The notes: generated from the letters alone by a model not told the origin. A stretch of 64,000 nucleotides of DNA from Nectonema munidae (GCA_030549495.1 JAUIRK010000599.1:186001-250000); one strand, 5' to 3'. Shown: positions 61,801 through 64,000, counted from the first letter of the stretch. Program-made: numbers and translations.

Positions 61801-62980
61801 AAAAACCGACACAACGGAATCTATCTTGTTCCTAAATAAAAGAATATGATTATAAAGGGTATATGCTACAAAAATAGAAGCGTTTGAAGGCATGCAATAT
61901 CTTATATATTATTAATAAATAATATTTGATACATGTTATAGGGTTAAGAAAGATATACATAATTTAAGGCATGCTAGGTTAGGAACAATCTACCCTTGAA
62001 ATTTGACTCCATCCCTAAATGTCGTCCCTAGGATATATGTTTTAAAATTGGAATGTTTAAACGGTCCTACAAGCGGACTCCTATAGAGGCCAGATTACCG
62101 ACTATGCCTAACCTAGCTCGTAACATGAAACTGTTTTGGGACTTATACCTTGTGCCAATCCTAAATTTAAGTAGGCGGATCTAGAACTCAGAAAAAACAG
62201 AACTATATCGCAGAACGCAGAATTCCCTATTGCTTGGGGGCTATTGTATATGGGTAGTCACCTAGGATAATTTTTCTCTTTTTTTTAGCATATACCCCCA
62301 AGAACGCTTCAGCCTGGGTTTGCGTGAGCTCCCAAGCTTGGCATAATTGTGGGCAATGCTTGTGTGTTCTTAATTTTTCTATAAAGTTTTTATTTAATTT
62401 CTCCAACCTTTTCTGGAACCAAGAAAAGGAGGTCCGGCTATGAGCAATAGTGAAAGGTTGCCATAAACAGTCCTAAAAAGTTTATACATACGAATTAACT
62501 TTTGAAGGTCCAACTTGATTAATAATAAGAACTTAGCTATAAAATTTTCTGAATACGCCTTTATCTATGACATTTTATCTATTGACTTCTTATAACCATT
62601 TTTACTTTTAAATTGTCTTTTTTAAGTGCTAGCGTGTCTTTTTAAGTCTTAACTGTTTTTCCAAGTTGTTAAGGACAATTTTACTTACATTAAAAATCTT
62701 TTGGAGATATTTACATCTTCTAAAGAAGTATTGCGTTGCATCATAAGGGATTTAAGGATGGCGTTAAATTTGTAAAGCCAGGGAAAAATCTACTTTGAGT
62801 TCTTAATTGTACAACGCTCTAAAAATTTTGTTATTGCAATGCAGGACTCTGCCGATGCCAAGGAAGAAAACGGTTTCCTCATCCCTCTACTTCTCCTGGC
62901 TGGAAGTCTTGACGAAGGATATCCCTCCGATCCTCTTGGTTCGTGGAAATCAGCAAAGCGTCTTGACATTCTATTCATAA
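6003..62980 (+). CDS. NKCC: Na-K-2Cl cotransporter (SLC12A1/2/3 group), gene span with 21 visible exons
   Basis: This is a plasma-membrane cation-chloride cotransporter that moves Na+, K+ and Cl- together. The visible exons give 906 residues: twelve hydrophobic segments (about residues 25-498) followed by a cytosolic C-terminal domain ending [13 protein letters not shown], a hallmark of the group. Landmarks are KFGWIKGV before TM1, [10 protein letters not shown] before TM3, [18 protein letters not shown] in TM6, [16 protein letters not shown] in TM8 and DVNWGSSTQ at the start of the tail. TM3 reads AMYVVGF; in human NKCC1 this Tyr (Y383) helps bind K+, and NCC has His there, so K+-dependent transport is predicted. 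Every intron phase matches. The start codon and N-terminal regulatory region are not visible and are probably upstream. About 30 conserved residues are missing between exons 19 and 20. Family assignment is very secure; subtype is inferred. Confidence 0.95.
6093..9831 (+). other. Intron 1
   Basis: No genes were recognised. At about 7480-7660 there is a degenerate tandem repeat of roughly 57 bp built on TTGAGGCAATAA and TAATTAATTGAA. The block 7900-8400 is less AT-rich than its surroundings and contains an 80-codon open frame (8164-8406) with no recognisable similarity; it may be a decayed repeat. Confidence 0.45.
9832..9907 (+). CDS. NKCC: NKCC visible exon 2 (TM1)
   Basis: Codes residues 31-55 plus one base (phase 0 in, phase 1 out). 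It reads [18 protein letters not shown] followed by IVGQAGI, nearly identical to TM1 of animal NKCCs. TM1 lines the ion pathway and contributes to the Na+ site in solved family members. The donor G|GTAAAA splits a Gly codon completed by exon 3. Confidence 0.95.
10068..10163 (+). CDS. NKCC: NKCC visible exon 3 (TM2)
   Basis: Codes residues 56-87 plus one base (phase 1/1). It is a hydrophobic TM2 followed by [12 protein letters not shown], matching the STSAIATNGxVxGG consensus of the family. The acceptor TTTTCTAG is strong; the donor GTTTCT is weak but gives the exact in-frame join to exon 4. Confidence 0.93.
11396..11567 (+). repeat. 28-bp minisatellite in the fold-back arm
   Basis: Six or so tandem units of 28 bp (ATGATTCATCTCCAACCTG followed by TATACTACG) with scattered substitutions. 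The array continues the left arm outward; mirrored units occur on the opposite strand at about 12660-12793. Confidence 0.8.
11457..12793. repeat. Large imperfect inverted repeat (fold-back element)
   Basis: The left arm (about 11457-12223) and right arm (about 12281-12793) are reverse complements around a loop of about 57 bp. The inner ends read GGCTCCCCTTACTTTTA and CTAAAAGTAAGGGGAGCC. The outer part of each arm is a 28-bp minisatellite built on ATTCATCTCCAACCTGTATAC. The left arm is longer because it carries extra copies of a segment of about 130 bp (AAATTCTGTAATCAAAGAATCG). A single-arm relative lies at 39725-40192, so this is a dispersed family. No coding sequence is seen. Confidence 0.85.
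13192..13331 (+). CDS. NKCC: NKCC visible exon 4 (TM3, K+-site Tyr)
   Basis: Codes residues 88-134 (phase 1 in, 0 out). It contains [13 protein letters not shown] and TM3 with [10 protein letters not shown]. The Tyr codon at 13290-13292 (residue 121) aligns with human NKCC1 Y383, a K+ ligand replaced by His in the K+-independent NCC. The acceptor TTTTTTGACAG is strong. Confidence 0.96.
14077..15848 (-). pseudogene. hAT transposase pseudogene
   Basis: Read on the minus strand, the parts are in the usual family order. A BED-like finger ([20 protein letters not shown]) lies in 15639-15848. The first catalytic segment with [20 protein letters not shown] and TRGEDI lies in 15155-15502. A segment with [20 protein letters not shown] is in 14973-15158. 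The C-terminal dimerisation region with [20 protein letters not shown] and [13 protein letters not shown] is in 14077-14796. The frame changes several times between segments, so no full-length enzyme is made. The family includes ZBED5, FAM200 and GTF2IRD2, which were domesticated from such transposases. Confidence 0.92.
16699..16968. repeat. Palindromic repeat nested in the hAT element
   Basis: The left half repeats AAAACGTCC-type words (ACGTCGAAAACC, AAAATGTCCGAGACG, AAAACGTCCTAAAACC) and the right half carries their complements (GGACGTTTTTC, AGACGTTTTG, GTACGTTTTGACC). The centre has GAATTAAAGAGTTCTAAA facing TTTAGAACTCTTAGG. It looks like a small inverted-repeat element inserted into the larger transposon. 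Confidence 0.6.
19331..19450 (+). CDS. NKCC: NKCC visible exon 5 (TM4)
   Basis: Codes residues 135-174, phase 0 at both ends. It has a short variable loop ([15 protein letters not shown]), then [20 protein letters not shown] and KWEAK, matching the RIIGxxTxxxLLxIxxAGMEWEAK pattern. The acceptor CGTCTTAAG is only moderately pyrimidine-rich, so the start is slightly less certain than the end (GTAATT). Confidence 0.9.
19507..19618 (+). CDS. NKCC: NKCC visible exon 6 (TM5)
   Basis: Codes residues 175-211 plus one base. It reads [20 protein letters not shown], then a polar loop with [12 protein letters not shown]. The intron before it is only 56 bp. The donor A|GTACAT leaves phase 1, completed by exon 7. 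Confidence 0.94.
20213..20337 (+). CDS. NKCC: NKCC visible exon 7 (TM6)
   Basis: Codes residues 212-253. It holds [12 protein letters not shown] and the highly conserved TM6 [18 protein letters not shown], whose broken helix takes part in K+ and Cl- binding in solved structures of the family. Phase 1 in, 0 out; donor GTAAGA. Confidence 0.96.
20338..21561 (+). other. Intron 7
   Basis: AT-rich sequence of about 1.2 kb with no recognised gene or element. Short open frames in it (20500-20685, 21074-21280) have low-complexity, AT-driven composition. Confidence 0.5.
21562..21813 (+). CDS. NKCC: NKCC visible exon 8 (TM7 and large extracellular loop)
   Basis: The longest exon, residues 254-337, phase 0/0. 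It starts [10 protein letters not shown], passes through TM7 ([20 protein letters not shown]) and enters the long extracellular loop. The loop has Cys at [15 protein letters not shown], matching the paired loop cysteines of vertebrate NKCCs, and N-glycosylation sequons NIT and NNT. The antisense open frame over this exon is a shadow. Confidence 0.96.
21923..22052. mobile_element. piggyBac-like MITE, family B, left copy
   Basis: Begins TTAACGCGTTAACCACC and continues AGAATAATCAGACGATATC, then AAAGTCGACTTTAGTCG, ending near TTGTTAACC. The same order of motifs occurs at 38586-38721. The terminal TTAA fits piggyBac target duplication. Together with the next element it may form one composite flanked by TTAA at 21923 and 22366. 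Confidence 0.65.
22227..22369. mobile_element. piggyBac-like MITE, family B, right copy (inverted)
   Basis: The reverse complement reads TTAACCCGTTAACGACGAG, then AGAAGATTTGTATTAAAAAG, TAAACGCAGACGATTTT, and ends near GCGGGTTAAA. It is in opposite orientation to the copy at 21923 and closely matches 38586-38721. Confidence 0.75.
23099..23578. mobile_element. Non-autonomous hAT-type element, 480 bp
   Basis: The left end CAGTATATCTCAAACTTTTC and the right end (reverse complement) CAGTGTTTCTCAAAAGATC are the familiar hAT terminus CAGTGNTTCTCAAACTTT. The flanks GGCTAACC (23091-23098) and GATTAACC (23579-23586) agree at 6 of 8 positions, which fits an aged target duplication. No transposase is visible. 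Confidence 0.75.
24367..24460 (+). repeat. AATG microsatellite
   Basis: About 23 perfect 4-bp units. It opens an artefactual minus-strand frame of SFIH repeats. Confidence 0.97.
25497..26290 (+). repeat. Degenerate tandem array of about 52 bp, interrupted
   Basis: The unit is of the type ATCAAATNGGTTAAG, RTATCAAATTAGTTAATGC, TGTGTGATTTTTCTGGTAT. About one and a half units lie at 25497-25563 and three more at 26106-26290. The 540 bp between (with words such as CTGAAAAATCTGGAAATC) is unrelated, so an insertion probably split the array. Confidence 0.6.
26447..26554 (+). CDS. NKCC: NKCC visible exon 9 (TM8)
   Basis: Codes residues 338-373, phase 0/0. TM8 contains [20 protein letters not shown], almost invariant in the family; the Ser-Ser pair contributes to the Na+ site in NKCC1. 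Donor GTAAGT is consensus. Confidence 0.97.
26555..27463 (+). other. Intron 9
   Basis: About 0.9 kb of AT-rich sequence; nothing recognised. The minus-strand open frame at 26532-26735 overlaps the exon edge and looks random. Confidence 0.5.
27464..27587 (+). CDS. NKCC: NKCC visible exon 10 (TM9)
   Basis: Codes residues 374-414 plus one base. [17 protein letters not shown] is followed by [20 protein letters not shown]. This matches the ALCKDxxYP...NEPxRGY signature. Donor G|GTGAGT. Confidence 0.96.
27588..29102 (+). other. Intron 10
   Basis: Contains a possible TIR element (27712-28296) and a T/C-rich tract at about 28650-28870 built on TTTGCAATTCTATTTTG-like words. An imperfect inverted repeat at 28315-28400 reads GTCAGTTAGTTAG against CTAACTAATTAACTAACC. 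No gene recognised; the 87-codon frame at 28660-28923 is low complexity. Confidence 0.45.
27712..28296. mobile_element. Possible TIR element with degenerate ends
   Basis: The left end CAGTACCCGGACATTTCGCC and right end (reverse complement) CAGTGATTGGACATTTGGC are similar, and further in GGACATTTAAGCGAACAAAA faces GACATTTAACCGAAAATG. Inside are two diverged direct copies of a block with TCACATAAT and AAAGAAAACAAAATTAC. No target duplication can be fixed. Its right part is shared with the sequence at 1-135. Confidence 0.45.
29103..29204 (+). CDS. NKCC: NKCC visible exon 11 (TM10)
   Basis: Codes residues 415-448 plus one base. It reads [20 protein letters not shown] and [14 protein letters not shown], matching the AELNxIAPIISNFFLxxYxLIN signature. 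Acceptor TTTTTCAG and donor GTAAAT. Confidence 0.96.
29205..30022 (+). other. Intron 11
   Basis: About 0.8 kb, AT-rich. ACAAAAACGGAATATTT near 29613 and ATAAAAACGGAACATTT near 29845 look like related repeat fragments. No gene recognised. Confidence 0.4.
30023..30178 (+). CDS. NKCC: NKCC visible exon 12 (TM11-TM12)
   Basis: Codes residues 449-500 plus one base. [18 protein letters not shown] leads into two hydrophobic helices and ends LYLRYKKP, the cytosolic exit of TM12. Phase 1 at both ends; donor GTACGT. Confidence 0.96.
30179..31203 (+). other. Intron 12
   Basis: About 1 kb, AT-rich. CCCTTTGAGGACC at 30475 recalls the TTAACCCTTTGAGGACC start at 24673, perhaps an ancient MITE end. No gene recognised. 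Confidence 0.4.
31204..31303 (+). CDS. NKCC: NKCC visible exon 13 (start of cytosolic tail)
   Basis: Codes residues 501-533 plus two bases. [17 protein letters not shown] and EHVKNYR match the [17 protein letters not shown]...DHVKNFRPQ region that opens the SLC12 C-terminal domain. Donor AG|GTAACG leaves phase 2. Confidence 0.96.
31427..32026. mobile_element. TIR element of about 600 bp with long terminal repeats in inverse orientation
   Basis: The left end reads AAGGAGACAAGAAAAAATA, then TTTAATTTAACATTCTTCAG and AGACATGTTTTAATTGAGCA. The right end, reverse complemented, reads AAGGGGACAAAGAAAAATGA, then CTTAATTTAACATTCTTCAG and AACATGTTTTAATTGAGCA. The inverted repeats are about 95 bp and imperfect. 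No coding sequence lies between them, so it is a MITE-like element of unassigned superfamily. Confidence 0.75.
32314..32425 (+). CDS. NKCC: NKCC visible exon 14
   Basis: Codes residues 534-571. [19 protein letters not shown] and [12 protein letters not shown] match the conserved PQxLxLxGxPxxRPALxxF...LMICGHV core of the cytosolic domain. The first base completes the Arg codon split from exon 13. Donor GTAAGA. Confidence 0.95.
32492..32626 (+). CDS. NKCC: NKCC visible exon 15
   Basis: Codes residues 572-616, phase 0/0. [19 protein letters not shown] followed by [10 protein letters not shown] aligns with the xxWLxxxKxKAFYxxVxADDLxxGAxxLxQ stretch of vertebrate NKCCs. Its sequence is more diverged than the flanking exons. 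The preceding intron is 66 bp. Confidence 0.9.
32796..33486. mobile_element. Possible non-autonomous hAT-type element
   Basis: The left end CAGGGGATGTCAAACATACG and following GCCCATGGG is a common hAT start. The right end (reverse complement) begins CAGGGGTGTGAAAATCAAAC. The flanking 8-mers do not match, so the pairing of these two ends is uncertain; they could belong to separate fragments. Confidence 0.5.
34936..35221 (+). mobile_element. LINE (non-LTR retrotransposon) 3' end, 5'-truncated
   Basis: The plus strand encodes [18 protein letters not shown], an in-frame stop, then [20 protein letters not shown] and [12 protein letters not shown]. This is the RWFGHVxR...GRPKxTWxxVVxxDLR motif found at the C-terminal end of many LINE endonuclease-reverse transcriptase proteins. 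A short 3' UTR follows, then a TTA trinucleotide tail at about 35203-35221, as expected for a 3' terminus. The rest of the element is absent. The clade cannot be set from this fragment. Confidence 0.7.
35527..35633 (+). CDS. NKCC: NKCC visible exon 16
   Basis: Codes residues 617-651 plus two bases. [20 protein letters not shown] and [13 protein letters not shown] match the AGLGRMKPNTLVLGFKxxW...Y signature. The donor is the weak CA|GTTATA, chosen because it joins exon 17 to read YLIHDAFDL, as in homologues (NLFHDAFDI). Confidence 0.93.
35634..36536 (+). other. Intron 16
   Basis: Starts with a family A MITE (35687-35833). A less AT-rich stretch at 36250-36480, with a C-run and CTCGCCCTCCCTTTACGC, is unexplained; the minus-strand frame over it (36248-36481) is not recognised. 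Confidence 0.45.
35687..35833. mobile_element. piggyBac-like MITE, family A, copy 1
   Basis: Flanked by TTAA. The ends are CCCATTTAAGGCCATTTAAG and GGCCGTAAATGGG. The interior shares GACCAAGCAAAGCAGACGAT, AACGCAGACGATTTATATTC and GTTCCAAAATAGGAACATTG with 59998-60134. The first 10 bp of the end are duplicated in this copy. Confidence 0.85.
36537..36721 (+). CDS. NKCC: NKCC visible exon 17
   Basis: Codes residues 652-713 plus one base. [20 protein letters not shown] matches HDAFDIxxGVxVxRLKEGLDI. The rest ([19 protein letters not shown] and so on) is the variable linker. The donor G|GTATGC is inferred from the phase-matched join to exon 18. If unspliced, the frame runs on to a stop at 36780, ending FFIIPTPT. 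Confidence 0.9.
37600..39700 (-). other. Unexplained block with remnant minus-strand frames, possibly an old element
   Basis: Composition is clearly less AT-rich than the neighbouring intron and open frames cluster on the minus strand (37614-37820, 38238-38519, 38913-39140). I do not recognise any of their products. It may be the fossil of a larger element. Family, ends and age cannot be given from sequence reading alone. A family B MITE inserted later at 38586-38721. Confidence 0.3.
38586..38721. mobile_element. piggyBac-like MITE, family B, single copy
   Basis: The ends are CTAACCCGTTAACGACCAG and GGGCGTTAACGGGTTAA, an inverted repeat with TTAA at the right edge and CTAA at the left. The interior has AGAATAATCAGACGATATC and AAACGCAGACGATTTTATTT. 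Length is 136 bp. Confidence 0.85.
39725..40192 (+). repeat. Dispersed repeat: single-arm relative of the fold-back at 11457-12793
   Basis: The order of motifs matches the left arm of the fold-back: CACCTGTACAGTTAAAGC, TGTATACTACTGTGGTTTCT, TTCAACTTTCTGTTCATATT, GTAAGATTTGATATACCT, TCAAAGAATCGAAAAATATT, TATATCGTTGTCTCCCGTTA and the loop sequence TTTTTATCAAATCATGCATA. It shows the basic unit exists without its mirror copy. Confidence 0.8.
40395..40540 (+). mobile_element. tRNA-derived SINE head (candidate)
   Basis: An A-box-like TTAGGTGGTTAGAGACCTGG and a B-box-like GGGTTCCATCC are spaced as in a tRNA gene (about 35 bp apart). The sequence does not fold into a proper tRNA and continues into an unrelated body. 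This is the usual build of a tRNA-derived SINE. No second copy is seen in the window, so the 3' boundary is a guess. Confidence 0.5.
40617..40988 (+). repeat. Long inverted repeat, left member
   Basis: Starts AAATGGTGACTCCCTGAGCA and includes GCCTGATTAAACAAGAGAAG, CAGGATGTATATTAAAAAAA, GAACAAAGTTTTTTAATGAA and TCAATAAATAAGGGATATGC. The reverse complement at 46208-46556 carries all of these in the same order, with few differences. The two members lie in introns on either side of exons 18 and 19. Confidence 0.88.
41064..41213 (+). CDS. NKCC: NKCC visible exon 18
   Basis: Codes residues 714-763 plus one base. A Lys-rich linker ends in [20 protein letters not shown], matching [20 protein letters not shown], the best-conserved block of the tail. 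The acceptor follows a T-run; donor G|GTGATG. Confidence 0.96.
41214..45571 (+). other. Intron 18
   Basis: About 4.4 kb of very AT-rich sequence without a recognised gene, apart from a doubtful mariner/Tc1-type relic at 44338-44930. Confidence 0.45.
44338..44930 (+). pseudogene. Possible mariner/Tc1-type transposase relic
   Basis: A frame from 44338 reads [20 protein letters not shown], and near 44800 the plus strand reads [18 protein letters not shown], reminiscent of the WAPNSPDLNP motif of mariner transposases. The region between is scrambled. The match is weak and based on short words only. Confidence 0.25.
45572..45686 (+). CDS. NKCC: NKCC visible exon 19
   Basis: Codes residues 764-801 plus two bases. 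[20 protein letters not shown] and [18 protein letters not shown] align with GLTLLIPYLLTxxKKWxxCKIRVFxGG. Donor AA|GTAAGG leaves phase 2. In homologues the next residues are the block around MATLLSKFRIDFSD, which is not found downstream. Confidence 0.94.
45752..45831 (+). other. Possible alternative terminal exon of NKCC
   Basis: A good acceptor (TCTTTCTGATCTGTAG) lies 65 bp after the exon 19 donor. Joined to exon 19 it stays open for 26 codons and ends [10 protein letters not shown] and stop. This would truncate the tail. The same ending, IPTPT and stop, occurs on the read-through of exon 17 (36780). Expression evidence is needed; it could be a chance frame. Confidence 0.3.
45974..46040 (+). 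mobile_element. Possible hAT-type left end, fragment
   Basis: CAGCGTTCCCACCCTTTTTT followed by ACTGTGGACCCC has the look of a hAT terminus. No matching right end was found. Confidence 0.3.
46208..46556 (-). repeat. Long inverted repeat, right member
   Basis: Reverse complement of 40617-40988: ends TGCTCAGGGAGTCACCATTT and contains CTTCTCTTGTTTAATCAGGC, TTCATTAAAAAACTTTGTTC and GGATATCCCTTATTTATTGA. Identity is high by eye. Confidence 0.88.
47079..47180 (-). repeat. Stray partial copy of the 183-bp coding repeat
   Basis: ATTTACTTGATTCACTCTTTC, TTAGTGCTTTTTCTTTTTTC and CACAAAACGAATTTTCTTCT match the unit of the minus-strand gene at 52347-54950 over about 100 bp and in the same orientation. 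It lies 5 kb beyond that gene's end, on the other side of the minisatellite. Confidence 0.85.
48008..48235 (-). other. Coding-like block on the minus strand, unrecognised
   Basis: The minus strand is open for 75 codons with balanced composition ([39 protein letters not shown]), unlike the AT-driven frames around it. There is no clear acceptor or donor and no family match that I know. It may be a pseudogene fragment or a lone exon. Confidence 0.25.
48290..48310 (+). repeat. C homopolymer run
   Basis: A run of about 19 C residues; length is likely to vary or to be miscalled. Confidence 0.9.
48534..52260 (+). repeat. Minisatellite of about 28 units, 128-147 bp each
   Basis: The unit includes TTGGATTCCCCGCCCACCCA, CCTCAGCCATATGGCTTTAG, GATCCAATCGTTTTTTGTGT, AGGAATTTACTCTGCTTTTT and TTTAGTTCTTTCGTCACAAA. 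Length variants come mainly from presence or absence of GAAATCATCTTCG-type sequence before TTGTTTTAAA. A block with the rare variants CCCCTCCCACCC and AATTTAACCTTATTCATC at about 48,900-49,100 recurs at about 50,030-50,160, a higher-order duplication about 1.1 kb apart. The last units (after 51,700) are rearranged. Open frames inside it are by-products. Confidence 0.96.
52277..52372 (-). repeat. Degenerate edge copy of the 183-bp coding repeat
   Basis: TTAGTGCTTTTTCTTTTTTC, CATTACTTTTTAAATCTGAT and CGAATTTTTTTTTCAAGATG are a diverged unit that joins the minisatellite to the 3' end of the minus-strand gene. It overlaps the gene's last codons and stop. Confidence 0.7.
52347..55593 (-). CDS. Nested gene: one-pass membrane protein with about 14 copies of a 61-residue repeat
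   Basis: Unrecognised protein, read from ATG at 55593. Residues 1-95 carry three diverged copies of a unit of about 28 residues ([20 protein letters not shown]). A single hydrophobic helix follows ([20 protein letters not shown], about residues 96-117), then Lys-rich sequence that predicts a cytosolic C-terminal side. From about residue 215 the tail is tandem 61-residue units: [61 protein letters not shown]. Units differ mainly by Ser/Cys in FSEF/FCEF and by KK/EK. They have many acidic-directed Ser sites and a nuclear-signal-like [10 protein letters not shown]. One extra base near 53,850 splits the frame into 590 and 485 codons; within a near-identical array this could be an assembly error or a real disabling change. 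The gene is intronless and lies antisense in an NKCC intron. Confidence 0.65.
52390..54950 (-). repeat. 183-bp (61-codon) tandem repeat array
   Basis: About 14 near-identical head-to-tail units with period 183 bp; for example CTTGATTCACTCTTTCC recurs at 52603 and 52786. Because the period is a multiple of three, one frame stays open on each strand. Divergence is greater at the gene-proximal (54.2-54.95 kb) and distal (52.4-52.6 kb) edges than in the middle, the usual sign of unequal exchange. Confidence 0.97.
55594..55785 (-). promoter_or_regulatory. Putative core promoter region of the nested gene
   Basis: On the minus strand this 190-bp leader holds two CCAAT-type boxes in opposite orientation (AGCCAATCAAA and GATTGGTT, near 55727 and 55692) and TTATAAAATA directly before the ATG, which is too close to act as a TATA box for this start. 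An E-box-like CACGTG lies near 55781. Assignment is by motif only. Confidence 0.35.
55786..56086. repeat. 39-bp tandem array with CRE-like cores upstream of the nested gene
   Basis: About eight units of the form ATGATGAATACAATATGACG, TATTTGTATATCTGTGCGT. Six carry the exact core TGACGTA (for example at 55800, 55839, 55878, 55917 and 55953), a half-site for CREB/ATF-type bZIP factors. The array ends about 190 bp from the start codon of the minus-strand gene. Confidence 0.85.
57367..59500 (+). mobile_element. Tigger/pogo-type DNA transposon, decayed
   Basis: The left terminus CAGTCATCCCCAAATTTTGG is preceded by TA, as expected for the Tc1/mariner superfamily. A Tigger-like transposase follows from 57736 to about 59497. 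The right terminus was not found, so the end given is only the end of the coding remnant. Confidence 0.75.
57736..59497 (+). pseudogene. Tigger-like transposase pseudogene
   Basis: The N-terminal helix-turn-helix reads [20 protein letters not shown] and [14 protein letters not shown] second DNA-binding segment has [20 protein letters not shown]. The catalytic part has [14 protein letters not shown] (usual VFNxDETGLFWK; the Glu is changed to Gly) and [12 protein letters not shown], and the C-terminus reads [20 protein letters not shown]. Several frame changes and stops (for example the stop after KARSL near 58097 and another near 58186) break it, and a part near 58,600 seems lost. It cannot be active. 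Confidence 0.88.
59576..59600. other. Perfect 10-bp hairpin
   Basis: GTAGCAGTAC and GTACTGCTAC enclose the loop CATTT. It lies about 70 bp before the acceptor of NKCC exon 20. Nearby TAACGTTAAAA and TTTTAACGTTAA-type words (59498-59545) also pair. No function can be assigned. Confidence 0.7.
59671..59850 (+). CDS. NKCC: NKCC visible exon 20
   Basis: Codes residues 802-861 plus two bases. [18 protein letters not shown] is diverged, but [20 protein letters not shown] and [15 protein letters not shown] match ITDxELxxxxxKTYRQIRLNELLxEHSxxAxLIVM. Phase 2 in and out. A direct join of exon 19 to exon 20 is in frame, which fits a missing 3n-length exon between them or its skipping. Donor AT|GTAAGT. 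Confidence 0.95.
59998..60134. mobile_element. piggyBac-like MITE, family A, copy 2
   Basis: Flanked by TTAA on both sides, with ends CCCATTTAAGACC and GGTCGTAAATGAG. It is 137 bp and nearly identical to the copy at 35687-35833 over the shared interior. Confidence 0.88.
61457..62350. other. Unexplained less AT-rich block in intron 20
   Basis: A mixed-composition stretch with words such as GTTCGCACCCATCCTTTCGG, GTGGCCCGCCCGGAATGCTG and CGCGAACGCTCCCAATTTGG. It begins just after a run of TTAATTAA units. There are no sizeable open frames. It may be the non-coding part of an old mobile element; the family and ends cannot be fixed. Confidence 0.3.
62845..62980 (+). CDS. NKCC: NKCC visible exon 21 (C-terminus and stop)
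   Basis: Codes residues 862-906 and the TAA stop. [20 protein letters not shown] and [18 protein letters not shown] match the invariant end of NKCC/NCC proteins (LPxxRKxxVSSxLYMAWLE...LLVRGNxxSVLTFYS). Acceptor TATTGCAATGCAG. Other frames over this exon are shadows. Confidence 0.97.
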
Positions 62981-63602
62981 ATCCATCTCTTTCTTCATTT
63001 CCGTTTCTCTCATCTCTCTATTGAGACAAGATTTTGCCGCCATTCCAATCTTCTAGCATTCCTTGCATGTCAATGTGATTTCAAGCTTTGCATGTCTTCT
63101 AGAATACACGCCACTGTGCTGATGCTGTATATGCTAAACATATGTTATTTGAAAGAAAATTACGTTACTTAAATTATTATCATTATTTCTATCATTACTA
63201 CACGTTACTACTTTTCTGCTCCACTTTTTTAATTAAAAAGTTTAAGCTTCTCTTTATAAACTCGCTTTGTTGTTGAAACATTGTTTATCAAGCTTTCATC
63301 GCCAACATATCAATATTATAAATCCAGCTTTGTTACCATTTTTCCTCAAATTTTTCCCTCAACATTCCTTTTTTGTTATGCAGAGAAAACTTATATCAAA
63401 ATTTACCTATCATCAGGTGCTAAAATTTATTCAATAAATTTTTTAATTTTAATCCCTTCCAATCCTTCGACGGAAATATGTAGAGTAAAACGTGTCTTAC
63501 CTTGATACATCTTTCACCTGTCTCACTGATCACCGTAATTCACTATAACGGGAGAAGAGTGCACGCTAAGTAGAACAATGACTTCTTTAAATCTCATTTT
63601 CA
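62981..63602 (+). other. 3' untranslated and intergenic region
   Basis: Follows the NKCC stop. It holds an ATTAAA near 63233 and an AATAAA at 63433. No further gene is seen until the candidate exon at 63603. Confidence 0.5.
63433..63438 (+). terminator. Candidate polyadenylation signal (AATAAA) for NKCC
   Basis: Consensus hexamer about 455 bases after the stop codon, with the variant ATTAAA about 200 bases earlier as an alternative. In such AT-rich DNA the hexamer can occur by chance. Confidence 0.4.
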
Positions 63603-63694
63603 ATGGATCGCATGCTTGACCGTTATAAACAAATTTTGCGGCATATGAGTGGCGCGCAACAAGAGGTCAAATACTCCATCTTATTCCAAATGGG
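63603..63694 (+). CDS. Candidate first coding exon of a downstream gene
   Basis: From ATG the frame reads MDRMLDRYKQILRHMSGAQQ and EVKYSILFQM, then a donor GG|GTAATG. The composition is clearly less AT-rich than the surroundings and the peptide looks like ordinary protein. I do not recognise the family. The rest of any gene would lie beyond the window. The remaining 63695-64000 shows nothing I can identify. Confidence 0.35.
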
Positions 63695-64000
63695 GTAATG
63701 CCTGTTTGCGCCTCTGATCATTTTGTCTCGCTCAGACTTTTAGCTCCCACATCTTTATTATCCTCATTACCTCTTCGGCCTTCAACATGGCAATAATTTC
63801 ATCTTTGCTATAGGAAATGTGGCTGTGTTTATGTAACATATATAAATGCATGCATTGATGGAAAATTTTTATTTAATTCATTAAAATGTAGCCCTTACCC
63901 CAAAAAATGTGCGCACCTGATATATATTCAATTGAATTGCCAAATTTTGATAGATTATCCTTTTTCGCTACTAAAACTAACGATAGCAAGTCTGGCCTGT

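Larger units (their letters stand above)
59851..62844 (+). other. Intron 20
   Basis: Starts with a family A MITE (59998-60134). AT-rich sequence without a recognised gene follows to 61440. The block 61457-62350 is less AT-rich and is listed separately. Nothing is recognised at 62350-62844. Confidence 0.45.

Overview
This is a eukaryotic, AT-rich, intron-rich and repeat-dense window. It most likely comes from an arthropod, and the composition, long repeat-filled introns and abundance of hAT, piggyBac-type and Tigger remnants would fit a crustacean such as a caligid copepod. The species is an inference; no marker gene settles it.

One host gene dominates the plus strand. Between 6,003 and 62,980 I can read 21 coding exons of a cation-chloride cotransporter of the SLC12A1/2/3 group (Na-K-2Cl type). 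They cover transmembrane segment 1 to the stop codon. All 20 junctions use GT-AG and all phases agree, giving 906 codons plus a stop. The variable N-terminal exons are not visible and probably lie upstream of the window. One stretch of about 30 residues that is conserved in the family is missing between exons 19 and 20 (the 14-kb interval 45.7-59.7 kb). A polyadenylation signal lies about 450 bases after the stop, and a possible first exon of the next gene lies near 63.6 kb.

The introns carry almost everything else. Elements with readable boundaries include a 3.75-kb hAT element with 8-bp target duplications (13.9-17.65 kb), a 134-bp hAT MITE with an exact 8-bp duplication (3.1 kb), a 480-bp hAT-type element (23.1 kb) and five TTAA-flanked piggyBac-like MITEs in two related families. 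There is also a large imperfect fold-back repeat (11.5-12.8 kb) with a second half copy near 39.8 kb, a long-TIR element (31.4-32.0 kb), a tRNA-like SINE head (40.4 kb), a LINE 3' end (34.9-35.2 kb) and a decayed Tigger transposon (57.4-59.5 kb).

The most unusual locus sits in the largest intron. On the minus strand at 52.3-55.6 kb lies an apparently intronless gene for a one-pass membrane protein whose tail is about 14 copies of a 61-residue Ser/Lys/Glu-rich repeat. Directly upstream of its start is a 39-bp tandem array whose units repeat the CRE-like core TGACGTA. Directly downstream is a 3.7-kb minisatellite of about 28 units, and stray copies of the 183-bp coding unit lie at both edges of that minisatellite. 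I do not recognise the protein. It is the best candidate here for something undescribed.
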